Positions 30,501 to 37,267 of a stretch of 64,000 nt of DNA are shown here, piece by piece. The notes beneath the pieces were generated by a model. That model searched no databases and was not told where the DNA came from. It worked only from the letters and a program-made list of their open reading frames with translations. Each line of letters opens with the position of its first letter. The stretch's first letter is position 1. The DNA comes from Prostheceraeus crozeri (Eukaryota; Platyhelminthes; Polycladida; Euryleptidae): assembly GCA_907163375.1 (NCBI GenBank), contig CAJQUW010011506.1, positions 248,001 through 312,000 on the forward strand, read 5' to 3'. Made by a program: the position numbers and the translations under genes.

Positions 30501-33500
30501 GAAATCTTCACCGCTGGAAGAAGCTCGAAATGGTTCCACAAGCTAGCGACCGAGGCATTTGGAAGCTGTGGTCCATACATAAGCCACATTGGTTTGGTAG
30601 CCTTCTTGTCATGATTTACTGTAAGGCTTCGAACTTCTTCAATCTTCTTGATTTTCATTCGAAATGCCAACGAAAACTCTAATACAATTTTTGTCACTGG
30701 CAACGTTGGTAGAATTTTGTTGGCATCATTTCAGATTGATATCCTTCCTCAAATTGGTGAGGATATAGGTGTAAGTGTGTAAGTAGCCAACAGTGCTAAA
30801 TTGTGCGATTCTCACTCAGACGTTTTACTGCTCAAAAAGCTTTGAGGTTGTAAAATATCTTACAACTCACGAAATAAATAATGTGAAGATAAAGGGTAAT
30901 TTACATGTATGTATGACTTTTTAGCACGACTCACAACTTTAATTACATACGTGTATCACAGAGGTTGCATGATTTGCCATACTGCGAGTCTGTTACAAAA
31001 TTACACGTTAGCACGTTCCGAAACACACACAAAAACGACTTTTCGCATAACCCTGTCGATAGGTTGCGAGTTTATACTTGTATGCACGAATTATAGTCAA
31101 CCCAATTATGTACACGACTTCGATGTGAATAGCCATTAATTGTTTTTATAAGATGAAACTTTACTCATTTACAAAACTTCTTCATTAGTGATTTCACAAT
31201 GGCGACGCGTCAACGACACAGTACTATCGCCTCATAGGCATCATTGGCACCGTCATGTGGAAATGAAACAAATTCATGAAGTCATGAATATTTGATCCAG
31301 ATGTTGTGAAAACATTTATGTTTACTAGGTTGCATCAATTGAGATTCGAAGAAATTCAATTGAAATAGTGGACTTAATAAGTTATATCAATAGCATTTGA
31401 AATCAAGAAATTATGTACATTGAACTTAGTGGTAAACTATCACAAAATGGCATTCCCGGGCTATTTAAGGGCTAATTGACTATTTCGGTAAAATTTAAGG
31501 GCGATTCCCAGGCCCCAACAAAATTCCCGGGCGATTCACGGGCTCGGCCGCCACCCTGGAGATCTTAACCGAAAAAATAGGAGTAGGCAAAACAAGGTGT
31601 CGACCATTGAATGATCGACGCATGTCTCTCACTCTGCCCAAGTGTCCCAATTTCGAATTACATCAAAACTTTTGTCAGCACATGAAGGCACCAATATATT
31701 CGCCCACTTCAAGGGCCTCGTGAACGAAGGGTGTTGAGCTTTTTTTATCCATTGGTTCTCTTTTAATATCAGGCTCTGGTCAGCAATACAGCAGTCAATA
31801 GCAAAAAAGGAAAAGTTTTAGACATTACAGATGGACGAGGAAAAAATATTTTGCCACCTGTTAACCATAAAATATCGTTTATTGATTACCTTGTCATTAA
31901 TATATATGCTCATTGACATAATTAATGAATCAAACTATCATTGGCTTGAATCGAAGTTTGTTTCATTTTTTTCTCAGGTATGATGCAATATCTCGCTTTC
32001 TATGTATTACCATTCAACACATTAGAGAACGGAGAAAGATCTATGGTGGTAAAATTTTAAATTTTGATATCGATACAACTGTCACAATTGCTTTTACAAA
32101 TTGAACATAAACGTGAACTGAAATCCAGCTTTTGTAAAATAAAATGGCACACGATCAGTTTACCAGAGGTATGGCTATTGGAATGATTCGTTGTGGTAGA
32201 AGTTGTGCGAGTGTTGCCGAAGAGCTGCAACTATCGAGAGTCGTTGTTTGGAGGTGGTGGTGTCGATGGAAAGCAGAAGGAGATGTTAAAAGGAAGAAGG
32301 GATCTGGTCGACAAAGAAAGTCTGCAGGAAGGACAGACGCACGTCTAGTTTAGTTGCAAAGAGAAATTGATTTGTGTCAGTCCCAAAGCTAGTCGTACGC
32401 TGGAAGAGTGCCTCAAATATAGACTGTAGCGTTCGAACGGCTTACCGAAGATTGCGAGAAGCTGGAATTCAATCGCGACGACCAGCTGTCCTAATTCCAT
32501 TGAGTTTTGAGCACCGAAGAAGACGAGTTGCCTGATGTGATGCCCATCGCTCATGGAATGACCATCACTGGCAGAAAGTCTTGTGGACCGATGAATCGAG
32601 ATTCACTCTGGATTTCAATGACGGTCGTGTCAGAGTGCATCGTCTTCCCGGTGGACGCTTTGCCCCATTCTGTATTAAAGAACACGACAGATATGGTGGT
32701 GGAAGTGTTAAGCTGTGGGGTGGCATTTGGCATGGCGGACGAACGACAGCAGTCATCATCAAAGGCACGTTGACTGGAGAGAGGTATCTCAATGAAATTG
32801 TGCTTCATGTTGTTGCCCCAGTCGTCAGGGTGGAGGATCTCGTCTTCCAAGACGACAACGCAAGACCACATCGCTCCTCGGCTCTCATTGCCACTGTTAC
32901 GAGATTGAACATTCAAACCCTTGACTGGCCTGCACGCTCACCTGAATTTGTCACCCATTAAACAAGTCTGGGACGAGCTTGGGCGGCGAGTGAGAGACCG
33001 CTTTTCACTTCCACCGGTGTCCCTGAATATTCTCTCTGAAAGACTGACAGAGCAGTGGTTTCTCCTTGAAACATCCTTCATTCAGAAACTTTGTGAATCC
33101 ATGCCATCTCGGATTACTGAATGCATTGGAGCCAGAGGGGGCACACGCGCTATTAAAGTTGAATCTGCTACATGCGTTGTTTTTCTGTGCTAGCGACTTG
33201 GTGGAGATTGTGATTAAATTATCAAGGCATCATACATACATGAATATATACCAGTCAAAAATGAAAGAAGTTAAAGAAGTAAATGTTTCAAAATTTTGTC
33301 AATGAGTATATATACACAGTAGCAATAGCAATGAATCATTTTGTAAAATTAACCTGAAAAGAATTTTGAAGAATCTAATACTCGCATAATTCTCTGATTT
33401 TTTAGTTTAGAGCATTCCAAGACATTTCACGACTCTTTACAGGATTCCCCGAGAATTGCCTTCAAAGTTGAGTGGAAGCTCTCAAGGAAATCCTCCATGC

Positions 33501-33748
33501 GAAAAAGCAATAAGTCTCGTCATGTTCATTCATTCACTCATGCGTACTGTTTATTCACCCGTGTGCGGTGTAATTTGTTTCTCCGCGTTGGCGCTTTGAA
33601 ATCCATGCATTACTAGGTAATTTGTAAACTTCACCCGCAAAACTATCATGATAAGAGCTTTCATCATGCACAAAAACGTTGTCTAACCTTGATCTTGATT
33701 GAAGTTAACTGAGAGTAAGCCATTTCTCCCATAATTATGAGTGTACAT
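411..33748 (-). CDS. WDR45B: WIPI3/WDR45B-type PROPPIN, seven exons, complete
   Basis: Spliced CDS on the minus strand: 33748-33688, 24150-24076, 23153-22913, 14516-14273, 11653-11568, 2939-2689, 541-411. The total is 1089 nt, giving 362 aa plus a TAA stop. All introns are GT-AG and every junction phase matches. Family landmarks in order are NGLLSVNFNQDQ near the N terminus, CFACGMDNGFRIYNTDPLK, RCNYLALI, VIVWDD, RRDRLVVVLD, the phosphoinositide-binding LRRG motif (HELRRGANQ), SSDHGTVHVF, AAAFLPKYFSS and a C-terminal FLEMTD. PROPPINs are seven-bladed propellers that bind PI3P/PI(3,5)P2 on autophagic membranes. The FLPKYFSS stretch and overall order fit WIPI3 (WDR45B) better than WIPI4 (WDR45). 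An in-frame TAA lies 12 nt upstream of the chosen ATG. The introns span 33 kb and are full of transposon relics, none of which interrupts an exon. Confidence 0.95.
871..1165 (+). pseudogene. Penelope-like GIY-YIG endonuclease relic
   Basis: From 871 the frame reads SCVVCRFACEVDPSTTYMYI followed by GRTLRHMNARRIKEH, and it later ends in FKILAQAS..FDLNIMEALYI. This is the usual layout of a PLE C-terminal endonuclease: a CxxC, the YIG core, an arginine/EH helix and an EALYIKKFKPNLNRQLN tail. The tail continues only after a +1 shift near 1105. No reverse transcriptase remains upstream. It lies in WDR45B intron 6 in the opposite orientation to the gene. Confidence 0.7.
1419..1465 (-). ncRNA. Decayed hammerhead ribozyme relic
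   Basis: On the minus strand GGAT-CTGATGA is followed by a perfect 6-bp stem (GGGCTA/TAGCCC). The expected GAAA is degraded to CACA, then comes a short ACAT/ATGT segment and ATTCC that could close stem I. This is the layout of PLE hammerheads with a broken core, about 250 bp from a PLE endonuclease relic of opposite orientation. Confidence 0.35.
2689..2939 (-). CDS. WDR45B: WDR45B exon 6
   Basis: The exon is 251 bp with acceptor tttcag and donor gtgagt. It encodes IAFNRDNTMLCASSDHGTVH and onward through FLPKYFSS to the blade-6 membrane-loop region. The loop after HVFDLNQTKNRL is expanded by a Gly/Ser/Ala-rich stretch compared with human WIPI3. Confidence 0.94.
3264..3457 (-). repeat. Dispersed repeat family, copy 1
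   Basis: The reverse complement resembles 57975-58206. Shared blocks include GGAGTGTC, TATGCCTGCATCC-like sequence, TTGTAACATATCAGGGCCTC, GGCTGCTGTTA and GTCCCACTCCG. Small indels separate the copies. No coding content or class is recognised. It could be a SINE or a piece of a larger element. Confidence 0.7.
4312..4951 (-). pseudogene. Non-LTR retrotransposon (RTE-like) RT C-terminal relic
   Basis: Two overlapping frames on the minus strand give the reverse transcriptase tail. The first has FFYLGDMISTGGSTVAITARI (4951-4754). The other has EMRMLRLMCGVKIEERNRND, LRWCGHVMRHDEEN, RQRGRPKKTWLETVARDLKK and DRRQWRSHLRGDD. The LRWxGHVxR and RGRPKxxW blocks are characteristic of RTE-related LINE ends. 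Frameshifts separate the parts and no 5' region is present, so the copy is dead and 5'-truncated. A MITE begins 22 bp to the right. Confidence 0.8.
4973..6102. mobile_element. Pogo/Tigger-like MITE with perfect 23-bp inverted repeats
   Basis: The ends at 4973-4995 and 6080-6102 are perfect inverted repeats, beginning CAGTAGAATTCGC. They are flanked on both sides by TA (4971-4972, 6103-6104), the usual target duplication of the Tc1/mariner/pogo group. The interior has no transposase. Six near-copies of TATATCGGC follow the left end and two more stand at the right. The interior also has a 35-bp direct repeat. It is a non-autonomous element mobilised by an unseen transposase. Confidence 0.88.
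5591..5677 (+). repeat. 35-bp direct repeat, period 52
   Basis: TTCGCCTGCACGTGACTCTT and the following 15 bases occur identically at 5591-5625 and 5643-5677 inside the MITE. The 17-bp spacer includes GACTTAGATTGGCTGG. Confidence 0.9.
7765..8275 (-). pseudogene. hAT transposase C-terminal relic
   Basis: The minus strand gives an upstream frame (8275-7994) and then, after shifts, SDFDRKSVLDILKSNEQMTE followed by WYA, one stop and LFKKAKLVVSIPSSSASAER, SFSALKRIHTY. The SSSASAERSFSALKRIKTY block is the hallmark of the hAT dimerisation domain. Stops and frameshifts show it is inactive. I could not identify terminal inverted repeats. Confidence 0.75.
8700..11567. other. Intron 5 sequence without recognised genes
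   Basis: Apart from homopolymer A/T runs at 8290-8305 and 8635-8672 and a 12-bp inverted repeat (TAACGGTCGATG near 10505, complement near 10542), I see only short chance ORFs. The 79-aa ORF at 9488-9727 matches nothing I know. Confidence 0.5.
11568..11653 (-). CDS. WDR45B: WDR45B exon 5 with LRRG lipid-binding motif
   Basis: The exon is 86 bp with acceptor ttgcag and donor ACAG|gttagt. It encodes GTLIRIFDVDARIMIHELRR followed by GANQAVIY. The Leu-Arg-Arg-Gly stretch is the signature that binds two phosphoinositide head groups in PROPPINs. It is intact here. Confidence 0.93.
12298..12569 (+). repeat. 136-bp tandem duplication
   Basis: Two copies (12298-12433 and 12434-12569) begin GTTTTCCTTCAAACCC and differ at only about one base (aacaag versus aacatg). 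The near identity points to a recent duplication. It lies in WDR45B intron 4 with no coding content. Confidence 0.95.
12570..14272. other. Intron 4 remainder, nothing recognised
   Basis: There is a slightly GC-richer patch near 12640-12770 with short repeats of CTAAG. The rest is AT-rich with no supported gene. Confidence 0.5.
14273..14516 (-). CDS. WDR45B: WDR45B exon 4
   Basis: The exon is 244 bp with acceptor tttcag and donor AAAAG|gtgagt. It encodes LKPELLKVFESAYNNRRGLC through LLATASEK. These are blades 3-4, including the FPAHETRISCLSMN segment typical of the family. Confidence 0.95.
15947..18253. mobile_element. hAT element with TIRs and 6-bp target duplication
   Basis: The ends read CAGGCCTGTGGC on the left and its complement GCCACAGGCCTG on the right. 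They are flanked by direct repeats ATAATG (15941-15946 and 18254-18259). The subterminal regions repeat AAAATAGAGGAA. The interior carries a broken hAT transposase on the minus strand. Because of the palindrome CAGGCCTG, the duplication can also be read as 7 of 8 matching bases, so the true target length is not certain. Confidence 0.88.
16570..18048 (-). pseudogene. hAT transposase (ZNF862-like type), 5'-truncated and frameshifted
   Basis: Consecutive minus-strand pieces give the C-terminal half. 18048-17545 has ALKQYFLVSIKQNN, YNRMVAALQDRTFEAKIHFI and FDKFERFSKRKARLYIYCTP. 17484-17149 has IDSLVDEWMQYSIEPLIQES. 17206-16961 has SADVERGFSRNKFLMVTTRT, the dimerisation-domain signature. 16890-16570 is a helical tail. 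No N-terminal zinc finger or first catalytic region fits before the right TIR, so the element is internally deleted as well as shifted. Confidence 0.85.
18260..20560. other. Intron 3 stretch without recognised genes
   Basis: AT-rich sequence. The 72-aa ORF at 19400-19618 and other small ORFs lack any recognisable domain. Confidence 0.5.
20561..20575 (+). repeat. Homopolymer G15
   Basis: A run of 15 G residues stands alone in AT-rich intron sequence. Confidence 0.95.
21840..22125 (-). pseudogene. RTE-like LINE 3' relic, second family
   Basis: The reverse complement gives, across frame changes, RRIRWFGHVKRAEDD, RRRPPGRPKK and FIQEDMETIEVSEDIALDRL followed by KWKR. These match the order LRWFGHVKR - GRRxRGRPxxRW - DMxxxGVxxExAxDRxxWR of RTE-like reverse transcriptase tails. 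Only the last 90 codons remain. It differs clearly from the copy at 4312-4951. Confidence 0.7.
22913..23153 (-). CDS. WDR45B: WDR45B exon 3
   Basis: The exon is 241 bp with acceptor ttcag and donor CAG|gtaaga. It encodes blade 1-2 sequence including WIEMLYRCNYLALI, QVIVWDD and RRDRLVVVLDQYVHIYSF. A glycine-rich insert (GGSGGFG) replaces the human linker at its start. Confidence 0.95.
24076..24150 (-). CDS. WDR45B: WDR45B exon 2
   Basis: The exon is 75 bp, phase 1 at both ends, with acceptor ttcag and donor gtatgc. It encodes blade-1 sequence CFACGMDNGFRIYNTDPLK followed by QKQRF. This is too short to show up as an ATG-initiated ORF and was found from the splice signals and family match. Confidence 0.93.
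24914..25088 (+). pseudogene. THAP zinc-finger domain relic
   Basis: From the ATG at 24914 the frame reads MVQCCVFGCINKTNAERNNA, then IEIPSK. After a shift at an A-run it continues FSFIRWCRRIGRKNFTLNKH and GRVCSDHFA, then stop. Cys-x4-Cys near the start and CSDHF at the end give the C2CH pattern of THAP DNA-binding domains. THAP domains occur in P-element transposases and domesticated relatives. No downstream transposase is visible. One frameshift breaks it. Confidence 0.75.
25090..27620. other. Intron 1 stretch without recognised genes
   Basis: AT-rich DNA with only short chance ORFs. Confidence 0.5.
27624..28250. repeat. Diverged dispersed repeat, copy A
   Basis: The blocks AAAAATAGGAGTAG-AAAAGAGAAAG, TCTCACTGTGCC and GGCACCTATATATTTCCC reappear in diverged form at 31567-31740 on the other side of the hAT-like insertion. 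An older partial copy begins near 27638. The segment near 28090-28132 has a degenerate hammerhead-like layout on the minus strand, so the repeat may derive from a ribozyme-bearing retroelement. Confidence 0.5.
28088..28132 (-). ncRNA. Degenerate hammerhead-like motif
   Basis: The minus strand reads CGCCA-CTGACGA, a weak stem II (CC/GG only), GAAA, a two-base-pair stem III (AU/AU with a 2-nt loop), A at the cleavage position, then GGTGCC pairing with CGCC. The core bases are intact but stem II is poor. The diverged sister copy near 31690-31730 has better stem II pairing but a mutated core. Confidence 0.35.
29330..29953. other. GC-rich conserved-looking block inside hAT-like element
   Basis: This segment is clearly less AT-rich than its surroundings. 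It includes a stretch around 29365 reading GTGTCGTAAGAGGCGACTAA, with an internal imperfect inverted repeat. A minus-strand ORF (29953-29669) has an acceptor-like tag aaacatcag at its start and GCAGG|GTGATT at its end. It resembles the leader or 5' part of a captured retroelement. I cannot name the product. Confidence 0.3.
30430..30703 (-). pseudogene. Possible hAT transposase C-terminal fragment
   Basis: The frame contains ILPTLPVTKIVLEFSLAFRM followed by KIKKIEEV, resembling the TLPVT..ERSFSALRRIK block of hAT proteins in a decayed form. It continues to a stop at 30449. It sits inside an interval with hAT-type ends, which supports the reading, but the similarity is weak. Confidence 0.3.
31567..31740. 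repeat. Diverged dispersed repeat, copy B
   Basis: Shares AAAAAATAGGAGTAG, TCTCTCACTCTGCCCAAGT and a terminal GGCACCAATATATT block with the repeat at 27964-28130. Confidence 0.5.
31901..33314. mobile_element. Tc1-like transposon, inactive
   Basis: Inverted ends of 23 bp (31901-31923, 33292-33314) agree at 21 positions and share the core CTCATTGACA. They lie in TA-rich sequence, so the exact TA target bases are ambiguous. Between them is a broken Tc1 transposase on the plus strand. The 1.41-kb length is normal for the family. Confidence 0.8.
32144..33170 (+). pseudogene. Tc1-like transposase, disrupted
   Basis: The N-terminal helix-turn-helix reads MAHDQFTRGMAIGMIRCGRS, then VAEELQLSRVVVWRWWCRW. 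It is followed by a stop at 32351, a second stop near 32530, the catalytic core WTDESRFTLDFNDGRVRVHR, GGGSVKLWGGIW and FQDDNARPHRS, and after a frameshift near 32945 SPIKQVWDELGRRV. In the canonical DD34E triad the third residue is Glu in PIEHxWDELGRR. Here that position is Lys. The copy is therefore dead by stops, shift and catalytic loss. Confidence 0.88.
33688..33748 (-). CDS. WDR45B: WDR45B exon 1 (start codon)
   Basis: The exon is 61 bp and encodes 20 residues beginning MYTHNYGRNGLLSVNFNQDQ, then one base of the next codon. The ATG is at 33746-33748, with an in-frame stop just upstream. The donor reads CAAG|gttaga. The match to the WIPI N terminus and the phase-1 end that fits exon 2 make this the true first coding exon, more than 9 kb upstream of exon 2. 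Confidence 0.9.
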
Positions 33749-34818
33749 CGTCTTTCCTTAGAAGACCATACTACGAAAATGTTTCTCAAATATACCAAAT
33801 ATCTATAGAAAAAATATTATGTCACAGTAAAACAAAATGAAATTTTCAATGATTTACGGTTTTACATAGAAATCCGACACTACATTATATAAAAGGGCTA
33901 GAGCGGACATGAACATTGAAACCAATGGTGCATCTCTAGACATAGCATTGCATCATACTAGGATTTGGCCGGACACTTTCTATAACAATATGTTGACGGC
34001 CACTTAGTTTGAGAATCTGTAAAAACGCCTTGTAGGTATTGTGATGAAAACTATTAATTTTCCGCGAGATAAGCAATAACACGTGTTTTACAATGTACAC
34101 AAAACAAGAAACATTGATGGCCACCACATTCAAATACATGATTCATCTGACATCTCAGATGTCTACTGCTGTTCACTAATATTACAGCTTATAGTACTAC
34201 TAGCAAGGCTATGATAGTAACGTTGTCGGTAGCAGTATTGAAAAATATGCTATAGGAGGTTAAAGCTTTAATGGCACGGAAAATCAGCTATGTCCGGTTA
34301 TAATATTTACGCCAAGTGTTAAGGTGAATGTGAATTAACAAAACGAGCTGTTAGTAACACTAAGTGCATTATATGAGTTGTCCTAACTTGCTGCACAGGT
34401 TGACATGCCGTGCAAGACCTCACACAATTCCACAAAATATTTCGTCGTAAGTGCGGGACTTGCTCGCATTTCCTCTTTAAAAAATAGTAATAATGTGCAA
34501 TACAACATATATGACAAGGCACTAGAAGACAATGCTCCGTTGTGGACATGCGTTTTTTGACAGTGTACCGAAACGATGGTGGCTTCCAGTGGTTGCTCTT
34601 GCCATATAATATCCTGTTAAGCCCAAAGTCAGCGTTGGATTTATGTCCCCATCCTTGGTTAAGCCCGGTTTTGTCTTTCTAGCAACAACACAACTGACAA
34701 TAACGAGCACTGCATTCATCTTAGTATGAACATTTAATCTGATTTTTTGTGATATTTTGGATGATTAACTGCTCACCTCTCCTGGCTTCAATGCGATGGT
34801 TTATGGTAATAGAATATA

Positions 34819-36158
34819 CAGGGTATGGGCGGAAAGTTAATACCTATTTTGAATTGTCCCTAATTCGCTAAGTGTAGCTCAGGTTCGCATTATATTCAAG
34901 CATGATGTGTATCAAGCCTTGCCATTTTTCTCTTCAAAGTCTTGCAGTTAGACTATTGGTACTTTTGGATTTCTATGATTGAAAAGTTAGCAGTTTTTAT
35001 CAGATTTTGAAAAACTCAATTGATATAGTAGCACAGATTTTTAAAGATAAAGCTTTAAATTTGTCTTTACTTGAGAGACCTAATTTGAAAATTTTTTAAG
35101 ATGCAAGAATTTTGTTACATGAAAATGCACAAATCTAATTTTTTATGCGTTCCAATAAACTGAAGAAAGTCAATTTCCTAATTAAAACATTTAATGCGAA
35201 AAATTATAAGATACTAAAACTCAATATGAACACCCAATCGCTCTACTAGGGTACGAAGTCGATCAGGCATGATGTTCCCTGACTGCCTGAGAAACTCCAG
35301 AGGCACAAAAGATGAAACAATCTGAATTTTGTTCTCATGCTCAGGTAGTGTCCCTGGCTTTGAATGATAAGCTTCATCCCTTGCCCATCCCCAACATAAG
35401 AAGGCGCATGGAGTCACATATGGACTTGTGATCAGCCAGTAATGAGGGAGGGACTCGGCGACCTATCGAGCGCCCTGAGAACTGCCCATCAAGCCACTCC
35501 CTTACCGTGGGCGAGGACCGTCTTGCATAAAAATCAGGTCGTTGATATTTTCAATGTGCTAATGACCGGCCACACTTTCTCCTGTAGCCTCTGTGAATTC
35601 ATCGCTTCACATTGGAGGAAAGGACCCACGATGGCATCTGCCATCATACCACACCAGACAGTCACACTCGGTTATGATTGCTATTTCTCTGCACGAATCG
35701 TAGGGTCATTTTCTGCCCAGTATTGGCGGTTGTGAGGAATGACGAAGCCACCAACATTAAACACTGATTCGTCGCTCCACAAAATGTTGTGAAAAAAATT
35801 GATTTCTTTTATGCCAATTGAGCATTCGTGCTCCATAATCAATAGGAGTGTCATGGTCCGCCTATACGATTATGACTGACGATAATGGATCAAAATTTAC
35901 GCCTCTCAAGTAAAGACAAATTTAAAGCTTTATCTTTAGAAATCTGTGCTACTATATCAATTGAGTTTTTAAAATCTGATAAAAACTGTTAAATTTTTAA
36001 TCATAGAAATCTGAAAGTATTAAGAATCTAACTATAAAATTTTGAAGAGAAAAATGGCAAGGCTTGATACACATCATGCTTGAATATAATGCGAACCTGA
36101 AATGTACTTAACGTATTAGAGACAATTTAAAATAGGTAATAACTTTCCGCCCACCCTG
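34819..36158. mobile_element. Mariner-related transposon with long (about 257 bp) inverted repeats
   Basis: The arms 34819-35077 and 35903-36158 are inverted copies starting CAGGGT, followed by GGGCGGAAAGTTA. TA target bases stand on both sides (34817-34818, 36159-36160). The middle 820 bp contains a decayed transposase fragment on the minus strand. The right arm lies directly where the N-terminal half would be expected, so the copy has lost it. Confidence 0.92.
35214..35810 (-). pseudogene. Mariner-superfamily transposase fragment
   Basis: The minus strand reads HNILWSDESVFNVGGFVIPH, QYWAENDPTIRAEK, TVWCGMMADAIVGPF and FMQDGPRPR. In the open C-terminal ORF (35417-35214) it has VTPCAFLCWGWARDEAYHSK, VPLEFLRQS and DRLRTLVERLGVHIEF. 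The SDE and QDG acidic sites and the TPCDFFLWGW-like block fit IS630/Tc1/mariner transposases. Several stops and shifts lie between the blocks. Confidence 0.8.
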
Positions 36159-36160
36159 TA

Positions 36161-37267
36161 GTTTACCACTTTCGACAGTCGTTGAATTAAATTTCTATCT
36201 CACTAAATGCGTGAAAGAAACCACTTGTTCGACTGCGTTTCTGGATCAGATTTGGATAGGTGATGAACTGTGGAACAGATGCTCCTGTGAAGCCTGTGTT
36301 GGACCTCCTTTGGCAAATTCTGACCATGATATAGCACGCTGCTTTCTGGAAAATCATTGAATTTCAGGCCAACAAAGTTATTTAATTAAGTTCACTTCAG
36401 GAAATCGAATGTTGATCATTTTCTCAGAGAGCTATCTTTGATGGATATAGTATGTATAATGGATCATCTAGCTCTCGCTTACCGCTTCAAAAATTCGATA
36501 AATGGATGGAGCTAAGTGAATTTAATGACAATTGTGTTTTATCTCTTGTTGTAGTTCTGCATGTCTGCTTTAATTTCTAAGAGATCAGTGATTATCGAAA
36601 AAACAAACTTCTGAGAATGAGAATGTTAATATTAATACACGAGTAGGCCCACCTAGCAAGTACATAGCACTTGATGAGTTCATTTTGAAATAGGCATGCT
36701 TTACATAGCATCGAATTATCAAAGTACGAGAGCCCATGAATGTCCTTTGAATGTAGAAGGTATTTATTTGTAAAATAGTGCAGAAAATTGCAATAAGCTT
36801 TTCATGAATCTTTCTGTCGTAGACCTGCTTGTTCCTACTGTAAACAAGTATTTTCTTAATAAGTGTGTGTCGATGCCTATTAAGTAATTCAAGCATGCAT
36901 GTTAATTTGGCCATGCATGTTTTTCTGTTCTCCATCAACCGGCAGAATTCAGCGAACATTCTCAAATAAACTATGAATGCCGGGCATTTCAAACTTTTCA
37001 CTTTGAATGCATGAAAATCAACTCTTTAATTTTGTTGATTGACAGACTCACATTTTCCTCTGTTTCTAACACATTGACTCAATTAACCAACATGTAAAGC
37101 CTGCTTAGTGCTTATCAATAGGATCATCTGTCTTTCAAATTAGCGAACCAGATTCTCATCAATCTACATGTTCCTGATTATGGGGAGTAAAGCTCTTGCA
37201 CAGGATATGTAAGTTGATTTAATTATCTCCATTCCCTTTCTTTTGTAATGTTATTCTACCAAATAGG
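36161..37267. other. No recognised gene
   Basis: A 138-aa minus-strand ORF (36585-37001) is the longest open stretch, but its composition and lack of motifs suggest chance in AT-rich DNA. Confidence 0.45.

Larger units (their letters stand above)
28718..31558. mobile_element. hAT-like insertion with 13-bp TIRs and 6-bp target duplication
   Basis: The left end CAGGGTGGCGGCC (28718-28730) and the exact inverted right end (31546-31558) are flanked by direct repeats GAGATC (28712-28717 and 31559-31564). The 2.84-kb interior is heterogeneous. It holds a GC-rich block (29330-29860) and a minus-strand ORF near 30700-30430 whose LPTLPVTK..FSLAFRMKIKK faintly recalls a hAT dimerisation domain. Confidence 0.8.

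Noticed and set aside
32551..32916. 121-aa minus-strand ORF
   Set aside because: Shadow of the Tc1 transposase, which is recognisable on the plus strand.
36585..37001. 138-aa minus-strand ORF
   Set aside because: No motif, no splice or transposon context, and composition expected of AT-rich random sequence.
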